DNA of 64,000 nucleotides from Janthinobacterium lividum PAMC 25724 (GCA_000242815.2 AHHB01000019.1:124001-188000), one strand, 5' to 3'; positions 42,544 to 53,070 are shown, counted from the stretch's first letter. Made by a program: numbers and translations. Notes: generated by a model not told the origin, from the letters alone.

Positions 42544-45402
42544 ATGGCGAGTAACAACGTAGCCCAATTTGCCACCGAACTGAAGATGCCTGCAGATTTG
42601 CTGCTGACGCAGCTGCGTTCTGCCGGCGTCGAGAAAAGTTCGACGTCAGATCCATTGTCGAAAGATGATAAGGACAAGCTTTTGGATCATCTGCGCCGCA
42701 CACACGGCGCAGCGGCTGACACAGAAAAGAAAAAAATCACCGTGACCCGCAAGGAAACGACTGAAATCAAGCAAGCTGACGCAACCGGCAAGTCGCGCAC
42801 CATCCAGGTGGAAGTGCGCAAGAAACGCACTTTCGTCCAGCGTGATGAAGCTGCGCCGGTCGCCGCAGAACCGGCCGCGCCTGCCGCGCCGGTGATCGAT
42901 CCCGCCGATGTGGCGCGCCGTGAAGAAGATGCCCGTAAACAGGCTGAACTGATCGCCCGCCAGGAAGCCGATCTGCGCGAAAAGCAAGAACGTCTGGCCA
43001 AGCTCGACGCAGAAAAAGAAGCCCAGGCGAAAGCCACGCAACAGGCTGAATTGGCTGCGAAGAAAGAAGCCGAAGCGGAAGCGAAGAAAGCGGCTGCCAA
43101 GGCTGCTGCTGCGCCTGTCGCCACCGCCGCTGCGCCTGTCGTTGACGACGCCGCCGCCGAAGCGAAAAAAGCGGCTGCCGCTGAAGAAGCGAAGAAGAAA
43201 GCCGCTGCTGCTGCTGTTGCCGCCAAGGAAGCCGCTGACAAAGCGGAAGCCACCGACCGTGCACGCAAGGCTGTCGCCGACGAAGTCGCCCAGATCAAGG
43301 CCATGATGAACGCGCCACGGCGCGCCATCAAAGCACCGGAACCCGTACCGGTTCCGGTCAAGCCGAAGGCGCCGGAAGGCACCTTGCACAAGCCTGCTGA
43401 CAAGAAGCCTGGCGACAAGCCGGCCGACAAGAAGCCTGCTGTTGCAGACAAGAAATCCATCAAGTCGGCCAACGTGTCGTCCACCTGGTCCGATGACGCG
43501 AAAAAACGCGGCACCACCGGTGGTCCCAAGCCACGCGGCAATAGCGGCCCAGGCGGCCGTGACAGCTGGCGCGGTGGCGCGAAGGGCCGTCGCCCGACGC
43601 ACCATGATGACCGTGAATCGAACTTCCAGGCGCCGACGGAAGCCGTCGTCAAAGACGTGCACGTACCAGAAACGATCACCGTGGCCGAATTGGCACACAA
43701 AATGTCCGTCAAGGCATCCGAAGTCATCAAGCATTTGATGAAATTGGGCCAGATGTGCACGATCAATCAGGTGCTGGACCAGGAAACGGCCATGATTCTG
43801 GTCGAAGAAATGGGCCACAAGGCGTTCGCCGCTGAACTGGATGATCCGGAAGCGCTGCTGGCCGATGTGGGCGAACACGCGCACTTCGAATCGAAGCCAC
43901 GCGCACCGGTGGTCACCGTCATGGGTCACGTCGACCATGGTAAGACCTCGTTGCTCGACTATATTCGTCGCGCCAAAGTGGCGTCGGGCGAAGCGGGCGG
44001 CATTACGCAGCATATCGGCGCTTACCACGTCGATACGCCACGCGGCATGATCACCTTCCTCGACACCCCGGGTCACGAAGCGTTTACCGCGATGCGTGCC
44101 CGTGGCGCCAAGGCAACCGACATCGTTATTCTGGTGGTTGCCGCCGACGATGGCGTGATGCCGCAAACGAAAGAAGCGATTGCCCATGCGAAAGCAGCCG
44201 GCGTGCCGCTGGTGGTGGCGATCAACAAGGTCGACAAACCCGGTGGTAACGTCGACCGCGTGACGCAGGAACTGGTCGCCGAACAAGTCGTGCCGGAAGA
44301 ATACGGTGGCGAATCGCCATTCGTGCCGGTGTCGGCCAAAACGGGTCAAGGTATCGACGAGTTGCTGGAACAAGTGCTGTTGCAAGCCGAAGTGCTGGAA
44401 CTGATGGCACCGGTCGATGCGCCTGCGCGCGGCCTGGTTGTCGAGGCACGTCTGGACAAGGGCCGTGGTCCTGTCGCGACGATCCTGGTGCAGTCCGGTA
44501 CCTTGAAGCGCGGCGACGTGATTCTGGCTGGCTCTTCGTATGGCCGTGTTCGCGCCATGCTCGATGAGAACGGCAAGGCCATCACTGAAGCCGGTCCTTC
44601 GATCCCGGTCGAAATCCAGGGCTTGACGGAAGTGCCGGTCGCCGGTGAAGAAGTCGTCGTCATGGCCGACGAGCGCAAGGCGCGTGAAATCGGTCTGTTC
44701 CGTCAAGGTAAGTTCCGCGACGTGAAACTGGCCAAGCAGCAAGCTGCGAAACTGGAAAACATGTTCGACCAGATGGCCGAAGGCGAAGTGAAAAACTTGC
44801 CGCTGATCATCAAAACCGACGTGCAAGGTTCGCAAGAAGCGCTGGTTGGTTCGTTGCAGAAACTGTCGACCTCCGAAGTGCGCGTACAAGTGGTGCACGC
44901 TGCAGTCGGTGGTATCACGGAATCGGACGTCAACTTGGCAGTCGCCTCGAAAGCGGTCATCATCGGCTTTAACGCCCGTGCTGATGCCCAGGCGCGCAAG
45001 CTGGCCGAGTCGAATGGCGTGGACATTCGCTACTACAACATCATTTACGATGCGATTGACGAAATCAGATCGGCGTTGTCGGGCATGTTGGCACCAGAGA
45101 AACGCGAAACGGTCATCGGCCAAGTCGAGATCCGCCAGGTTATCCTGGTCTCGAAAGTGGGCGCGATTGCCGGTTGCCTGGTCACCGATGGTGTGGTCAA
45201 GCGTGCTTCTTCGGTCCGCCTGTTGCGCAACAACATCGTGGTGTGGAGTGGCGAGATCGACTCCCTGAAACGCTTCAAGGACGATGCGAAAGAAGTTCGC
45301 GCCGGTCTCGAGTGCGGCCTGTCGCTGCGCAACTACAACGACATTCAGGTTGGCGACACGCTGGAAGTGTTCGAAGTCCAGGAAATCGCTCGTACCCTGT
45401 AA
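42544..45402 (+). CDS. infB: Translation initiation factor IF-2
   Basis: A 952-residue GTPase that brings initiator tRNA to the 30S subunit. An IF2_N module is at residues 1-50 ([21 protein letters not shown]). A long Ala/Lys/Glu-rich linker follows (about 60-350). A second IF2_N-like module is [24 protein letters not shown], and the GTPase domain has G1 [10 protein letters not shown]3 DTPGHEAF and G4 NKVD. Domains II-IV end with [12 protein letters not shown]. Length is in the long proteobacterial range. It lies 46 bases after nusA with a GAGGA site. Alternative internal starts, as in E. coli IF2-beta, cannot be excluded. Confidence 0.97.
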   Translation: MASNNVAQFATELKMPADLLLTQLRSAGVEKSSTSDPLSKDDKDKLLDHLRRTHGAAADTEKKKITVTRKETTEIKQADATGKSRTIQVEVRKKRTFVQRDEAAPVAAEPAAPAAPVIDPADVARREEDARKQAELIARQEADLREKQERLAKLDAEKEAQAKATQQAELAAKKEAEAEAKKAAAKAAAAPVATAAAPVVDDAAAEAKKAAAAEEAKKKAAAAAVAAKEAADKAEATDRARKAVADEVAQIKAMMNAPRRAIKAPEPVPVPVKPKAPEGTLHKPADKKPGDKPADKKPAVADKKSIKSANVSSTWSDDAKKRGTTGGPKPRGNSGPGGRDSWRGGAKGRRPTHHDDRESNFQAPTEAVVKDVHVPETITVAELAHKMSVKASEVIKHLMKLGQMCTINQVLDQETAMILVEEMGHKAFAAELDDPEALLADVGEHAHFESKPRAPVVTVMGHVDHGKTSLLDYIRRAKVASGEAGGITQHIGAYHVDTPRGMITFLDTPGHEAFTAMRARGAKATDIVILVVAADDGVMPQTKEAIAHAKAAGVPLVVAINKVDKPGGNVDRVTQELVAEQVVPEEYGGESPFVPVSAKTGQGIDELLEQVLLQAEVLELMAPVDAPARGLVVEARLDKGRGPVATILVQSGTLKRGDVILAGSSYGRVRAMLDENGKAITEAGPSIPVEIQGLTEVPVAGEEVVVMADERKAREIGLFRQGKFRDVKLAKQQAAKLENMFDQMAEGEVKNLPLIIKTDVQGSQEALVGSLQKLSTSEVRVQVVHAAVGGITESDVNLAVASKAVIIGFNARADAQARKLAESNGVDIRYYNIIYDAIDEIRSALSGMLAPEKRETVIGQVEIRQVILVSKVGAIAGCLVTDGVVKRASSVRLLRNNIVVWSGEIDSLKRFKDDAKEVRAGLECGLSLRNYNDIQVGDTLEVFEVQEIARTL

Positions 45403-45518
45403 TCTCAGCAAGAACAATCGCGCGGACAGCATATTGTCCGCGCAAACACGTGGGGCGCATTGGTCAGCGGGCAACCGTTTGACTCATGCGCCCTGCGGCA
45501 CTTAGGACAGCATATATC

Positions 45519-45941
45519 ATGGCTAAACATAGTAAAACCATGCCAGCGCGCGGCTTGCGCGTGGCCGACCAGATCCAGCGCGACCTGGCTGAAATCGTCT
45601 CCTACGAATTGAAAGACCCGCGCGTGGGCACGATGATCACCATCACCGAAGTGCAGATCACGCCCGATTACGCGCATGCCAAGGTGTTTTTCACGATGTT
45701 GAAAGACAGCAAGGAAGCCATCAAGAACACCACCGAAGGCTTGATGGCCGCTTCTGGCTTCATCCGTGGCTTGCTGGGCAAGCGCTTGCACATCCACACC
45801 CTGCCGATGCTGCATTTCGTGCACGATAGCTCGACTTCGCGCGGCATGGAAATGTCCTTGCTGATCGACAAGGCCAACGCCACGCGCGCGGCCGATGCCG
45901 AGCCGGACGAGAAGCCTGCAGACAAAGCGGACGAGCAATAA
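45519..45941 (+). CDS. rbfA: 30S ribosome-binding factor A
   Basis: A 140-residue cold-adaptation and 16S rRNA processing factor with a KH-like fold. Family motifs are [46 protein letters not shown] and [28 protein letters not shown]. The ATG at 45519 has an AGGAC site 11 bases upstream; an in-frame ATG at 45486 would add 11 unrelated residues. A charged tail of about 15 residues follows the domain. truB starts 2 bases after its stop. Confidence 0.95.
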   Translation: MAKHSKTMPARGLRVADQIQRDLAEIVSYELKDPRVGTMITITEVQITPDYAHAKVFFTMLKDSKEAIKNTTEGLMAASGFIRGLLGKRLHIHTLPMLHFVHDSSTSRGMEMSLLIDKANATRAADAEPDEKPADKADEQ

Positions 45942-45943
45942 GC

Positions 45944-46879
45944 GTGGCGGGTCCGAAGAAACCGCCCGGCATCAAACGGGTGCGCGACCTAATCGATGGC
46001 GTCTTGCTGCTCGATAAGCCCGTCGGCTGGTCCAGCAACGACGCCCTGATCAAGGCCAAGCGCGTGCTCAATGCGAAAAAAGCGGGCCACACAGGCACGC
46101 TCGATCCGTTCGCCACCGGTTTGCTGCCGCTGTGCTTTGGCGAGGCGACGAAGTTCTCGCAAGACTTGCTGGAGGCCGACAAAACCTACGAAACCCTGGT
46201 GCACCTGGGGCAGACCACGGATACGGGCGACACCGAGGGTGAAGTGCTGGAAACGCGCGACGTGAACGTGACGCCGGAGCAGATCGAAGCCGTGCTGGCG
46301 CGGTTTCGCGGGCCGATTTTGCAGACGCCGCCCATGTACTCGGCCTTGAAGCGCGACGGCAAGCCCCTGTATGAGTACGCAAGAGCAGGCATCACCCTGG
46401 AGCGCGAAGCGCGCCCGGTAACGATTCACAAACTCGAGTTTCTCGGCTACGAAGCGCCGTTCCTGAAATTGTCGGTGATGTGCAGCAAGGGCACGTATAT
46501 CCGCGTGCTGGGCGAAGACATCGGCCGCGCGCTCGGTTGCGGCGGTCATTTGAACGCCTTGCGCCGCACGCAAGTTGGCAGCCTGACCCTCGATGGCGTC
46601 ATCACGCTCGACGCGCTGACGGCACATGCCGCGCCGTTCAGCCTGTTGGCACCCGTCGATGCACTATTGTCGAGTTTTCCCGCCGTCCAGTTGACAGAAG
46701 AATTGGCCAAGCGTTTCTTGCACGGCCAGCGCATCGCGCTGGGCAAGGAAGACGTCGCCGTACCGAACGCGCCGGGCAGGGTGCGTGTCTATCACGACAG
46801 CAAGCTGCTGGGCACGGGCCAGTTGCAGCAATATAGTATCCTGGCGCCGGAGCGACTGATCGCCACAGCGCATCAATAA
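45944..46879 (+). CDS. truB: tRNA pseudouridine 55 synthase
   Basis: A 311-residue enzyme making pseudouridine 55 in the T-arm of tRNAs. Family motifs are DGVLLLDKPVGWSSNDAL, the catalytic Asp in KAGHTGTLDPFATGLLPLCFGEATKF (about residue 55), and CSKGTYIRVLGEDIGRALGCGGHL. The C-terminus has the TruB/PUA-like stretch VQLTEELAKRFLHGQRIAL. It begins at GTG 45944, two bases after the rbfA stop, so it is translationally coupled. Length matches E. coli (314). A repeat element lies 18 bases after the stop. Confidence 0.96.
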   Translation: MAGPKKPPGIKRVRDLIDGVLLLDKPVGWSSNDALIKAKRVLNAKKAGHTGTLDPFATGLLPLCFGEATKFSQDLLEADKTYETLVHLGQTTDTGDTEGEVLETRDVNVTPEQIEAVLARFRGPILQTPPMYSALKRDGKPLYEYARAGITLEREARPVTIHKLEFLGYEAPFLKLSVMCSKGTYIRVLGEDIGRALGCGGHLNALRRTQVGSLTLDGVITLDALTAHAAPFSLLAPVDALLSSFPAVQLTEELAKRFLHGQRIALGKEDVAVPNAPGRVRVYHDSKLLGTGQLQQYSILAPERLIATAHQ

Positions 46880-46896
46880 AAGCTGGGGGTAGCCCC

Positions 46897-47065
46897 TAAT
46901 TCCGTTCAATTAAGGGTTTTGGCGTGATTTATGAGCGCCAGTAAATTCGCTAACCCCAGAGGCAAAGAGCCGGGGTCGGACCCGCCGGGGGAATGTGCTT
47001 CAATGGAGCACATTCCGATCACGAAGTGACCGACCCTAGTCCTTGTTCTTGGGCTAAAAATAGCG
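46897..47065 (+). repeat. Dispersed repeat, copy A (interrupted, right end missing)
   Basis: Bases 46897-46959 match 60036-60098 with 3 differences in 63. Bases 47040-47065 match 60099-60124 with one difference in 26. Between them, copy A carries an 80-base insert. The right inverted end present in the 60036 copy is lost here. Non-coding. Confidence 0.85.
46960..47039. repeat. Nested hairpin insert within repeat copy A
   Basis: An 80-base segment absent from the other copy. It contains GGGGTCGG near its left end and CCGACCC near its right end (inverted), and a perfect 9-bp hairpin GAATGTGCT/AGCACATTC at its centre. A related palindrome GGGTCTGACCCC follows at 47073-47084. It resembles a REP-type or small mobile hairpin element. 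Confidence 0.6.
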
Positions 47066-47177
47066 CTATTGAGGGTCTGACCCCAGCATACACTCGTTAA
47101 GCAGTGTCGCTTTTTTAAACAAATCGTCCACGACTGTGCGAGCCGCCAGCATTTTTAGATAGCGTTGCAGCGCAACA

Positions 47178-47186
47178 TGCTATACT
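47178..47186 (+). promoter_or_regulatory. Extended -10 promoter of typA
   Basis: TGCTATACT is a TGN-extended -10 element, about 78 bases before the typA start. Transcription would begin near 47193, which rules out the in-frame ATG at 47165. Confidence 0.55.
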
Positions 47187-47263
47187 ACGCGGTTCCAGTT
47201 TCAGTCAGCAACAAAAAGCTACGTACGGTACCGTACGCACTCCGCAGTTTTTCAGTAACTACT

Positions 47264-49102
47264 ATGACCATGTCAAATACAAAACGCGCAATTCGTAATA
47301 TCGCCATCATCGCCCACGTTGACCACGGCAAAACCACACTGGTGGATCAGCTGCTGCGCCAATCCGGCACCTTCCGTGAAAACCAAGCGGTCGACACCCG
47401 AGTCATGGACTCGAACGACCTGGAAAAGGAGCGCGGCATTACGATTCTGTCGAAGAACTGCGCTGTTGAGTACGAAGGCACCCACATCAACATCGTCGAC
47501 ACCCCAGGCCACGCCGACTTCGGCGGCGAAGTGGAGCGTGTTCTGTCGATGGTTGACTCGGTCTTGCTGCTGATCGATGCCCAAGAAGGTCCGATGCCGC
47601 AAACCCGTTTCGTCACGCGCAAAGCGCTGGCACTGGGTCTGAAGCCTATCGTTATCGTCAACAAGGTGGACCGTCCAGGCGCGCGCCCGGACTGGGCCAT
47701 TAACCAGACGTTCGAACTGTTCGACAAGCTGGGCGCTACCGACGAACAACTCGATTTCCCTATCATTTACGCTTCGGGCTTGAACGGCTATGCCGGCCTG
47801 ACCGAAGACGTGCGCAGCGGCGACATGAAGCCGATGTTTGACGCCATCCTGGAACACGTTCCAGTGCGTGACGACAATCCTGAAGGCCCGCTGCAAATGC
47901 AGATCACCTCGCTCGACTACTCGTCGTACGTCGGCAAGATCGGCATTGGCCGCGTCAACCGCGGTACAGTCAAGGTCGGCCAGGACGTGCTGGTCATCAA
48001 TGGCCCAGGCGCTACGCCTATCAAAGGCCGCATCAACCAGGTGCTGAACTTCAAAGGTCTGGAGCGCGTGCTGGTAGACGAAGCTGTTGCCGGCGACATC
48101 TGCCTGATCAACGGTATCGACGAAATCGGCATCGGTTCGACCCTGTGCGCACCCGATACCCCGGACGCGCTGCCTATGCTGACCGTCGACGAGCCGACCC
48201 TGACCATGAACTTCATGGTCAACAACTCGCCACTGGCTGGCCGCGAAGGTAAATTCGTCACCAGCCGTCAGCTGCGCGACCGTCTGGACCGCGAACTGAA
48301 AGCCAACGTTGCTCTGCGCGTATCGCCGACCGACGACGACACGATCTTTGAAGTATCGGGTCGCGGCGAGCTGCACCTGACGATTCTGATCGAAAACATG
48401 CGTCGCGAAGGCTTCGAGCTGGCCGTATCGCGTCCACGCGTGGTGTTCAAGATGGTCGATGGCGTGCGCCACGAGCCGTTTGAAAACCTGTCGGTCGACG
48501 TTGAAGAAGTCAACCAGGGCGGCGTCATGGAAGAACTGGGCCGTCGTCGTGGCGACCTGCAAAACATGGAATCGGATGGCAAGGGCCGCGTGCGTCTCGA
48601 GTATCTGATCCCTGCGCGTGGCCTGATCGGCTTCCAGGGCGAATTCATGACCCTGACCCGCGGTACCGGCTTGATGAGCCACGTGTTCCATGAATACGCG
48701 CCTGTCGACAATACCCGTGGTGAAATGGCTGGCCGTCGTAACGGCGTGCTCATTTCACAAGACGACGGCGCTGCTGTTGCCTACGCCATCTGGAAACTGC
48801 AAGATCGCGGCCGCATGTTCGTATCGCACAATGACCCAGTCTATGAAGGCATGGTCATCGGTATTCACTCGCGCGACAACGATCTGGTCGTCAACCCGAT
48901 CAAGGGCAAGCAGCTGACCAACGTGCGTTCGTCGGGTACCGACGAAGCAGTGCGCCTGGTGCCGCCAATTCAGATGTCGCTGGAATACGCAGTCGAATTC
49001 ATCGAGGACGACGAACTGGTGGAAATCACGCCTAAATCGATCCGTCTGCGCAAGCGCTTCTTGAAAGAGCATGAGCGTAAAAAAGCGTCGCGCGATTCGT
49101 AA
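47264..49102 (+). CDS. typA: Ribosome-associated GTPase TypA/BipA
   Basis: A 612-residue translational GTPase that helps 50S assembly and stress growth. G1 AHVDHGKTT, switch [11 protein letters not shown]3 [20 protein letters not shown] and G4 [12 protein letters not shown] are visible, followed by elongation-factor domains II, III and V and the BipA-specific C-terminus ([23 protein letters not shown]). Two close starts, 47264 ([12 protein letters not shown]) and 47270 ([10 protein letters not shown]), are possible; the frame is open to 47165, but the promoter lies downstream of that. A long hairpin follows the stop. Confidence 0.96.
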   Translation: MTMSNTKRAIRNIAIIAHVDHGKTTLVDQLLRQSGTFRENQAVDTRVMDSNDLEKERGITILSKNCAVEYEGTHINIVDTPGHADFGGEVERVLSMVDSVLLLIDAQEGPMPQTRFVTRKALALGLKPIVIVNKVDRPGARPDWAINQTFELFDKLGATDEQLDFPIIYASGLNGYAGLTEDVRSGDMKPMFDAILEHVPVRDDNPEGPLQMQITSLDYSSYVGKIGIGRVNRGTVKVGQDVLVINGPGATPIKGRINQVLNFKGLERVLVDEAVAGDICLINGIDEIGIGSTLCAPDTPDALPMLTVDEPTLTMNFMVNNSPLAGREGKFVTSRQLRDRLDRELKANVALRVSPTDDDTIFEVSGRGELHLTILIENMRREGFELAVSRPRVVFKMVDGVRHEPFENLSVDVEEVNQGGVMEELGRRRGDLQNMESDGKGRVRLEYLIPARGLIGFQGEFMTLTRGTGLMSHVFHEYAPVDNTRGEMAGRRNGVLISQDDGAAVAYAIWKLQDRGRMFVSHNDPVYEGMVIGIHSRDNDLVVNPIKGKQLTNVRSSGTDEAVRLVPPIQMSLEYAVEFIEDDELVEITPKSIRLRKRFLKEHERKKASRDS

Positions 49103-49142
49103 TCTGTTGTAGAGCATGGCCTGCGGGCCATGCCGCTCCCGG

Positions 49143-49192
49143 CCCGCTGCGCCGCCTTGCCATCATTGGCGAGGCGCGCAGCGGGTTTGTCG
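49143..49192 (+). terminator. Probable terminator between typA and dusA
   Basis: A perfect 10-bp stem CCCGCTGCGC/GCGCAGCGGG encloses an inner GCCTTGCC/GGCGAGGC stem and is followed by TTTGTCGTTTG. It is a long stable hairpin 41 bases after the typA stop. Confidence 0.65.
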
Positions 49193-49234
49193 TTTGTAGA
49201 AGCTGTTGTGTATTGACCTGTTCTTATTGATCCT

Positions 49235-50233
49235 ATGACTACGTCCTCCCTGCCTTCCCGCCGCCTCTCCGTCGCCCCCATGATGGATTGGACCGACCGC
49301 CATTGCCGCAAGTTCCACCGCGAAATCACGCGCCATACCTGGCTCTACACCGAGATGGTGACGACCGGTGCGCTGGTCTACGGTGACGTGGAACGCCACT
49401 TGCGCTTCAACGAGGAAGAGCATCCGGTGGCGCTGCAGCTCGGTGGCAGCGATCCGACGGACCTGGCCACGAGCGCGAAGCTGGGCCAGCAATGGGGCTA
49501 TGACGAGGTCAACCTGAACTGCGGCTGCCCCTCGGAGCGCGTGCAGAAAGGCGCTTTTGGCGCCTGCCTGATGGCCGAGCCGCAACTGGTGGCCGACTGC
49601 GTGAAAGCGATGCGCGACGTGGTCGATATCGACGTCACCGTGAAACACCGGATCGGCATCGACGATAGCGAGTCGTATGACTTCGTGCGCGACTTTGTCG
49701 GCACCGTGGCCGACGCCGGCTGCAAGACATTTATCGTGCATGCGCGCAATGCCATCCTGAAGGGGCTGAGCCCGAAGGAAAACCGCGAAGTGCCGCCCCT
49801 CAAGTATGACTATGCCTACCGCTTGAAGCGCGACTTCCCCCAGTTCGAGTTCATTATCAATGGCGGCATCAAGACGCTCGATGAGATCGACCTGCACCTG
49901 CAGCACCTCGATGGCGTGATGCTGGGCCGCGAGGCTTATCACAACCCTTACCTGATGGCCCAGTTCGACCAGCGCTATTACGGCGACGACACGCCCGTGA
50001 AAACGCGCGAGCAAGTGCTCGAAGTGATGATCCCCTACATACGTGTGCAGCTGGAAAAGGAAGCCGGGCGCCTGAAGCTCAATAGCGTCACGCGCCACAT
50101 GCTGGGCTTGATGCAAAACCTGCCCGGCGCGCGTGGTTTCCGCCAGACCCTGTCGGACTCGAAGAAGCTGGCCTCGGGCGACCCGCGCCTGCTGCTGGAA
50201 GCGGCAGCGCGCCTGTCCCTGCCTGCCGAATAA
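49235..50233 (+). CDS. dusA: tRNA-dihydrouridine(20/20a) synthase
   Basis: A 332-residue flavin enzyme that reduces uridine 20 and 20a in the tRNA D-loop. Motifs are SVAPMMDWTDRHCRKFHRE near the start, the catalytic cysteine in VNLNCGCPSERVQKGAFGACLM, HARNAILKGLSPKENREVPPLKYD (typical of DusA), and FMN-binding INGGIKTLDEI and VMLGREAYHNPYLM. Length is normal (E. coli 330). It is transcribed after the typA hairpin, probably from its own promoter, and is followed by a long gene-free region. Confidence 0.96.
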   Translation: MTTSSLPSRRLSVAPMMDWTDRHCRKFHREITRHTWLYTEMVTTGALVYGDVERHLRFNEEEHPVALQLGGSDPTDLATSAKLGQQWGYDEVNLNCGCPSERVQKGAFGACLMAEPQLVADCVKAMRDVVDIDVTVKHRIGIDDSESYDFVRDFVGTVADAGCKTFIVHARNAILKGLSPKENREVPPLKYDYAYRLKRDFPQFEFIINGGIKTLDEIDLHLQHLDGVMLGREAYHNPYLMAQFDQRYYGDDTPVKTREQVLEVMIPYIRVQLEKEAGRLKLNSVTRHMLGLMQNLPGARGFRQTLSDSKKLASGDPRLLLEAAARLSLPAE

Positions 50234-50485
50234 GCGGCGATTGCCACAGACGTGCGCGCCTGTACGACAGTGACGAGCACGAACTGGCCGAACTGCCGGG
50301 CAGCGCAGCGCATGGCTATCAGTTGCTACTTCAAGAGCGATGTCAGCGGCTATGCCATGTGTTGTAAATGCGCTGTTTCGGCGCACGCCCGCACTGTGAT
50401 GGGGCATTTCCAGGGAGGTAAGAAACGGCGTTGTTGCCATTTCTCCATAGAAAGTTAATCAGGCATTTATTCAGGTACTTATTGC

Positions 50486-50515
50486 TTGCTTTGAGGCAAA
50501 AGTTACACCTATAAT
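50486..50515 (+). promoter_or_regulatory. Sigma-70-like promoter of the chemoreceptor gene
   Basis: TTGCTT (50486-50491), an 18-base spacer and a perfect TATAAT (50510-50515). The start point would be near 50522. No sigma-28 flagellar promoter pattern was found. Confidence 0.55.
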
Positions 50516-50652
50516 TGACTATAGACAAATATTTTTCATGTAAATATCTGATCGTGATCTCACATTGACTGCGTCATAAATTGCGTGTGTATCACTAGTT
50601 GCATACGCAGTGACTGGCGTTTTCATTGCTGTTCTAGAACAGAAAGTACCCG

Positions 50653-50720
50653 AGGCTGCGTGCGTCCGGAGACCGTCTTCATACCCTTGGGTAGCGGCCG
50701 ATACCGGCGTCCCGCAGCCT
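50653..50720 (+). ncRNA. Possible structured 5' leader element of the chemoreceptor mRNA
   Basis: A perfect 8-bp closing stem AGGCTGCG/CGCAGCCT (50653-50660 with 50713-50720) encloses three short hairpins: CGG-AGA-CCG (50667-50675), TACC-CTTG-GGTA (50682-50693, a stable CUUG tetraloop) and GCCG-ATAC-CGGC (50697-50708). This four-way-junction shape in a long leader is what a cis-regulatory RNA would look like. No known riboswitch consensus was recognised. The fold is read by eye only. Confidence 0.35.
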
Positions 50721-50778
50721 TCGTCTTGTTGCACCGGGCAAAAATTCTTATCCATAGTTTCATTTACCAAGAGCCGAA

Positions 50779-52521
50779 ATGAATTTAGCAAAAATGAAGG
50801 TTGGTACTCGCCTGGGCCTCGGATTCGCCCTGGTACTGGTTCTGCTGGTGGCCGTGACGGTCCTCGGCATCGCGCGCATGGCGCAAATTCAGGCACGTCT
50901 CGATCACGTGATTGATGTCAACAATGTCGTCACCCGCCTGGTGATTGAGATGCGTGGCAACGTCAGCGATCGCATCACCTCGCTGCGCATACTTACCCTG
51001 ATGACCGACGCGAGCGATATGGAGCCGGAAATGGCGCGTATCAAGACGCAGACCAGCACCTATCAGGAAACGCAGAAAAAGCTTGAAGAGAAATTCGCCG
51101 TCGAGTCGACTACCGAAGAAAAGACCTTGCTCGCTTCGATCAAGGAATATGAAGCGGCAGCCATGCCGGCCATCGCCAAGGCATCGGCGCTGTGGATGGC
51201 CAATGAGGCGGAAGCGGCCACGCGCGTGATGATCAAGGAAATCCGCCCGGTACAGAAAAAATGGATGGATGCGCTGGAGCAACTGGCCACCCTGGAAGAC
51301 AAGTTGAACGAGCAGATGCAAGCGGATGCCCGCAAGGCATTCGACAGTGCGCGTCTGTTCATGATCATCCTCGGCGTGCTGGCTGTAGCGATGGGTGTGG
51401 CGGCGGCACTGGTGATTACCCGTGGCCTGCTGAAACAGCTGGGCGGCGAGCCTGACTACACGGCCTCGATTGCCGGCAGCATCGCCAATGGCGACCTGTC
51501 GATCGGCATCTATACCCAGCCTTCCGATACGTCCAGCCTGCTGGCGGAAATGAAGGAAATGCGCAACAGCCTGGTGGGCATCGTTGGCCAGGTACGCGTG
51601 GGCACGGAAACCATCGGCACGGCGTCGCGCGAAATCGCCGACGGCAATCTCGACTTGTCGTCGCGCACGGAAATGCAGGCCAGCGCGCTGGAAAAAACGG
51701 CTTCGGCCATGGAAGAGCTGACCTCGACCGTGAAGCAGAATGCGGACAATGCACGTGAAGCCAATAAGTTGGCCGCTACCGCATCGGACGTGGCAGTGAA
51801 AGGCGGTTCCGTGGTGTCGCAAGTGGTGGACACCATGAACTCGATCAATGAATCGGCGAAGAAAATTGTCGACATCATTGGCGTCATCGACAGCATCGCC
51901 TTCCAGACCAATATCCTGGCGCTGAATGCGGCCGTGGAAGCGGCGCGTGCCGGCGAGCAAGGCCGCGGCTTTGCCGTGGTGGCCTCGGAAGTGCGCAACC
52001 TGGCGCAGCGTTCCGCTGGCGCCGCCAAGGAAATCAAGATCCTCATCGACGATTCGGCCGAGAAGACCGAACGCGGTACGCGCCTGGTCGGCCAGGCTGG
52101 CGTGACGATGGGCGAAGTGGTCGACAGCGTGCGCCGCGTTACCGATATCATGAGCGAGATCGCCAGTGCCAGCCAGGAGCAAAGCGCCGGCATCGAACAG
52201 GTCAACCTGTCGATCATCGAGATGGATGGCATGACGCAGCAAAATGCGGCGTTGGTGGAGCAGGCCGCCGCTGCGGCGCAAAGCTTGCAAGACCAGGCGG
52301 CCGAACTGACCCATGTCGTGAGTATCTTCAAACTGGTCGAAGGCGAAGAGAAGCCGGCAGCGTATGCGCCGCCTAAGGTAGCGGCCGCAGCAGTTGCCGT
52401 GCGCAAGCCGGCGCCGGTCTCGCGCCCGGTGAAGTCGCTGGCCCGCAAGGCCGAAGCGCCCGCTGCTGCGCCACGCAAGGCGGCAAGCGCTGGCAGCAAT
52501 GATGATTGGGAAGAGTTTTAA
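50779..52521 (+). CDS. Methyl-accepting chemotaxis protein
   Basis: A 580-residue transmembrane chemoreceptor. TM1 is near residues 12-32 ([21 protein letters not shown]) and a periplasmic four-helix-bundle sensor spans about 33-190. TM2 is near 192-212 ([21 protein letters not shown]), followed by a HAMP region and the cytoplasmic coiled coil with the conserved tip [44 protein letters not shown]. It ends with DDWEEF, an acidic-Trp-Phe tail of the type that tethers CheR or CheB. The ligand is unknown. No che genes are adjacent. It has its own promoter and a long leader. Confidence 0.95.
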   Translation: MNLAKMKVGTRLGLGFALVLVLLVAVTVLGIARMAQIQARLDHVIDVNNVVTRLVIEMRGNVSDRITSLRILTLMTDASDMEPEMARIKTQTSTYQETQKKLEEKFAVESTTEEKTLLASIKEYEAAAMPAIAKASALWMANEAEAATRVMIKEIRPVQKKWMDALEQLATLEDKLNEQMQADARKAFDSARLFMIILGVLAVAMGVAAALVITRGLLKQLGGEPDYTASIAGSIANGDLSIGIYTQPSDTSSLLAEMKEMRNSLVGIVGQVRVGTETIGTASREIADGNLDLSSRTEMQASALEKTASAMEELTSTVKQNADNAREANKLAATASDVAVKGGSVVSQVVDTMNSINESAKKIVDIIGVIDSIAFQTNILALNAAVEAARAGEQGRGFAVVASEVRNLAQRSAGAAKEIKILIDDSAEKTERGTRLVGQAGVTMGEVVDSVRRVTDIMSEIASASQEQSAGIEQVNLSIIEMDGMTQQNAALVEQAAAAAQSLQDQAAELTHVVSIFKLVEGEEKPAAYAPPKVAAAAVAVRKPAPVSRPVKSLARKAEAPAAAPRKAASAGSNDDWEEF

Positions 52522-52640
52522 GCGCCAGGCAGCATGAGGCGGGCGTGGTGCTGGTAGCGGGGGCAGACATCCCGGCGGCACCCGCCTTCTTGGCGGGCAA
52601 GAAGTTGTAATTACCGTATCTGATAATCATGGGGAAGCAC

Positions 52641-52988
52641 ATGTTTGAGAATAAGCGTTTGATGAGTGTTGCAGCAGCCTTGCTGCTTTGCGTTTCTTCC
52701 GCCGCCTTCGCGGCCGAGGTGCCGGCGTCGTTCGATGCCAAGAACTGCAAGGCCGACTATCCAAAAGCCTCGCTGATGAACGAAGAGCAGGGCACGGTGT
52801 CGATGTCCTTCCTGGTGAATGCCGATGGCAGCGTTGCCGATTCGAAAATCGAGAAGAGCAGTGGCTTCAAGAACCTGGACAAGGCTGCCATCAAGGCCCT
52901 GTCCGCATGCAAGTTCAAGCCGGGCACCAAGGATGGCGCCCCGGCGCAAACCTGGACCAAGGTCGATTACGCCTGGAAGCTGGACTGA
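52641..52988 (+). CDS. Small secreted TonB C-terminal-domain protein
   Basis: A 115-residue protein with a signal peptide (cleavage after SSAAFA, about residue 25) and one TonB C-terminal domain: QGTVSMSFLVNADGSVADSKIEKSSGFKNLDKAAIKALSACKFKPG, then DGAPAQTWTKVDYAWKL. Unlike a true TonB it has no retained N-terminal membrane anchor and no proline-rich spanning segment. It therefore cannot couple to ExbBD in the usual way and may bind receptor TonB boxes or peptidoglycan. The ATG at 52641 is favoured over 52629 because GGGGAAG precedes it. Confidence 0.8.
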   Translation: MFENKRLMSVAAALLLCVSSAAFAAEVPASFDAKNCKADYPKASLMNEEQGTVSMSFLVNADGSVADSKIEKSSGFKNLDKAAIKALSACKFKPGTKDGAPAQTWTKVDYAWKLD

Positions 52989-53034
52989 TCCAGCTGGCGC
53001 CGGGAGCGCGTCTCCCGGCATGGCCGTATTCGCT

Positions 53035-53070
53035 ACGGGCGGTACCAGCAAGGGTGCCGCCCGTTCTGTT
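53035..53070 (+). terminator. Probable terminator after the TonB-C protein gene
   Basis: An 8-bp stem ACGGGCGG/CCGCCCGT is followed by TCTGTTAT. Another perfect hairpin without a T run (GCCGGGAG/CTCCCGGC) lies just upstream at 52999-53019. Confidence 0.45.

Larger units (their letters stand above)
46880..47263. other. Repeat-rich intergenic region between truB and typA
   Basis: No gene. It holds a truncated copy of a repeat that also occurs at 60036, with a nested hairpin element, followed by the typA promoter. No terminator apart from the repeat hairpins is evident after truB. Confidence 0.7.
50234..50778. other. Gene-free region upstream of the chemoreceptor gene
   Basis: 545 bases without a supported gene. 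The first half has no clear signal. The second half holds a promoter (50486-50515) and a leader of about 257 bases with a multi-hairpin fold (50653-50720). Confidence 0.55.

Noticed and set aside
42646-45474. 942-codon minus-strand frame over infB
   Set aside because: Antisense shadow of the IF-2 gene; Phe/Arg/His-rich and unrelated to any family I know.
50640-50760. Possible c-di-GMP (GEMM) riboswitch before the chemoreceptor
   Set aside because: GGTAGCGG and a GCACCGGGCAAA stretch recall GEMM pieces, but the core GGGCAAACC then GACGCAAAG order is absent, so no known class is claimed.
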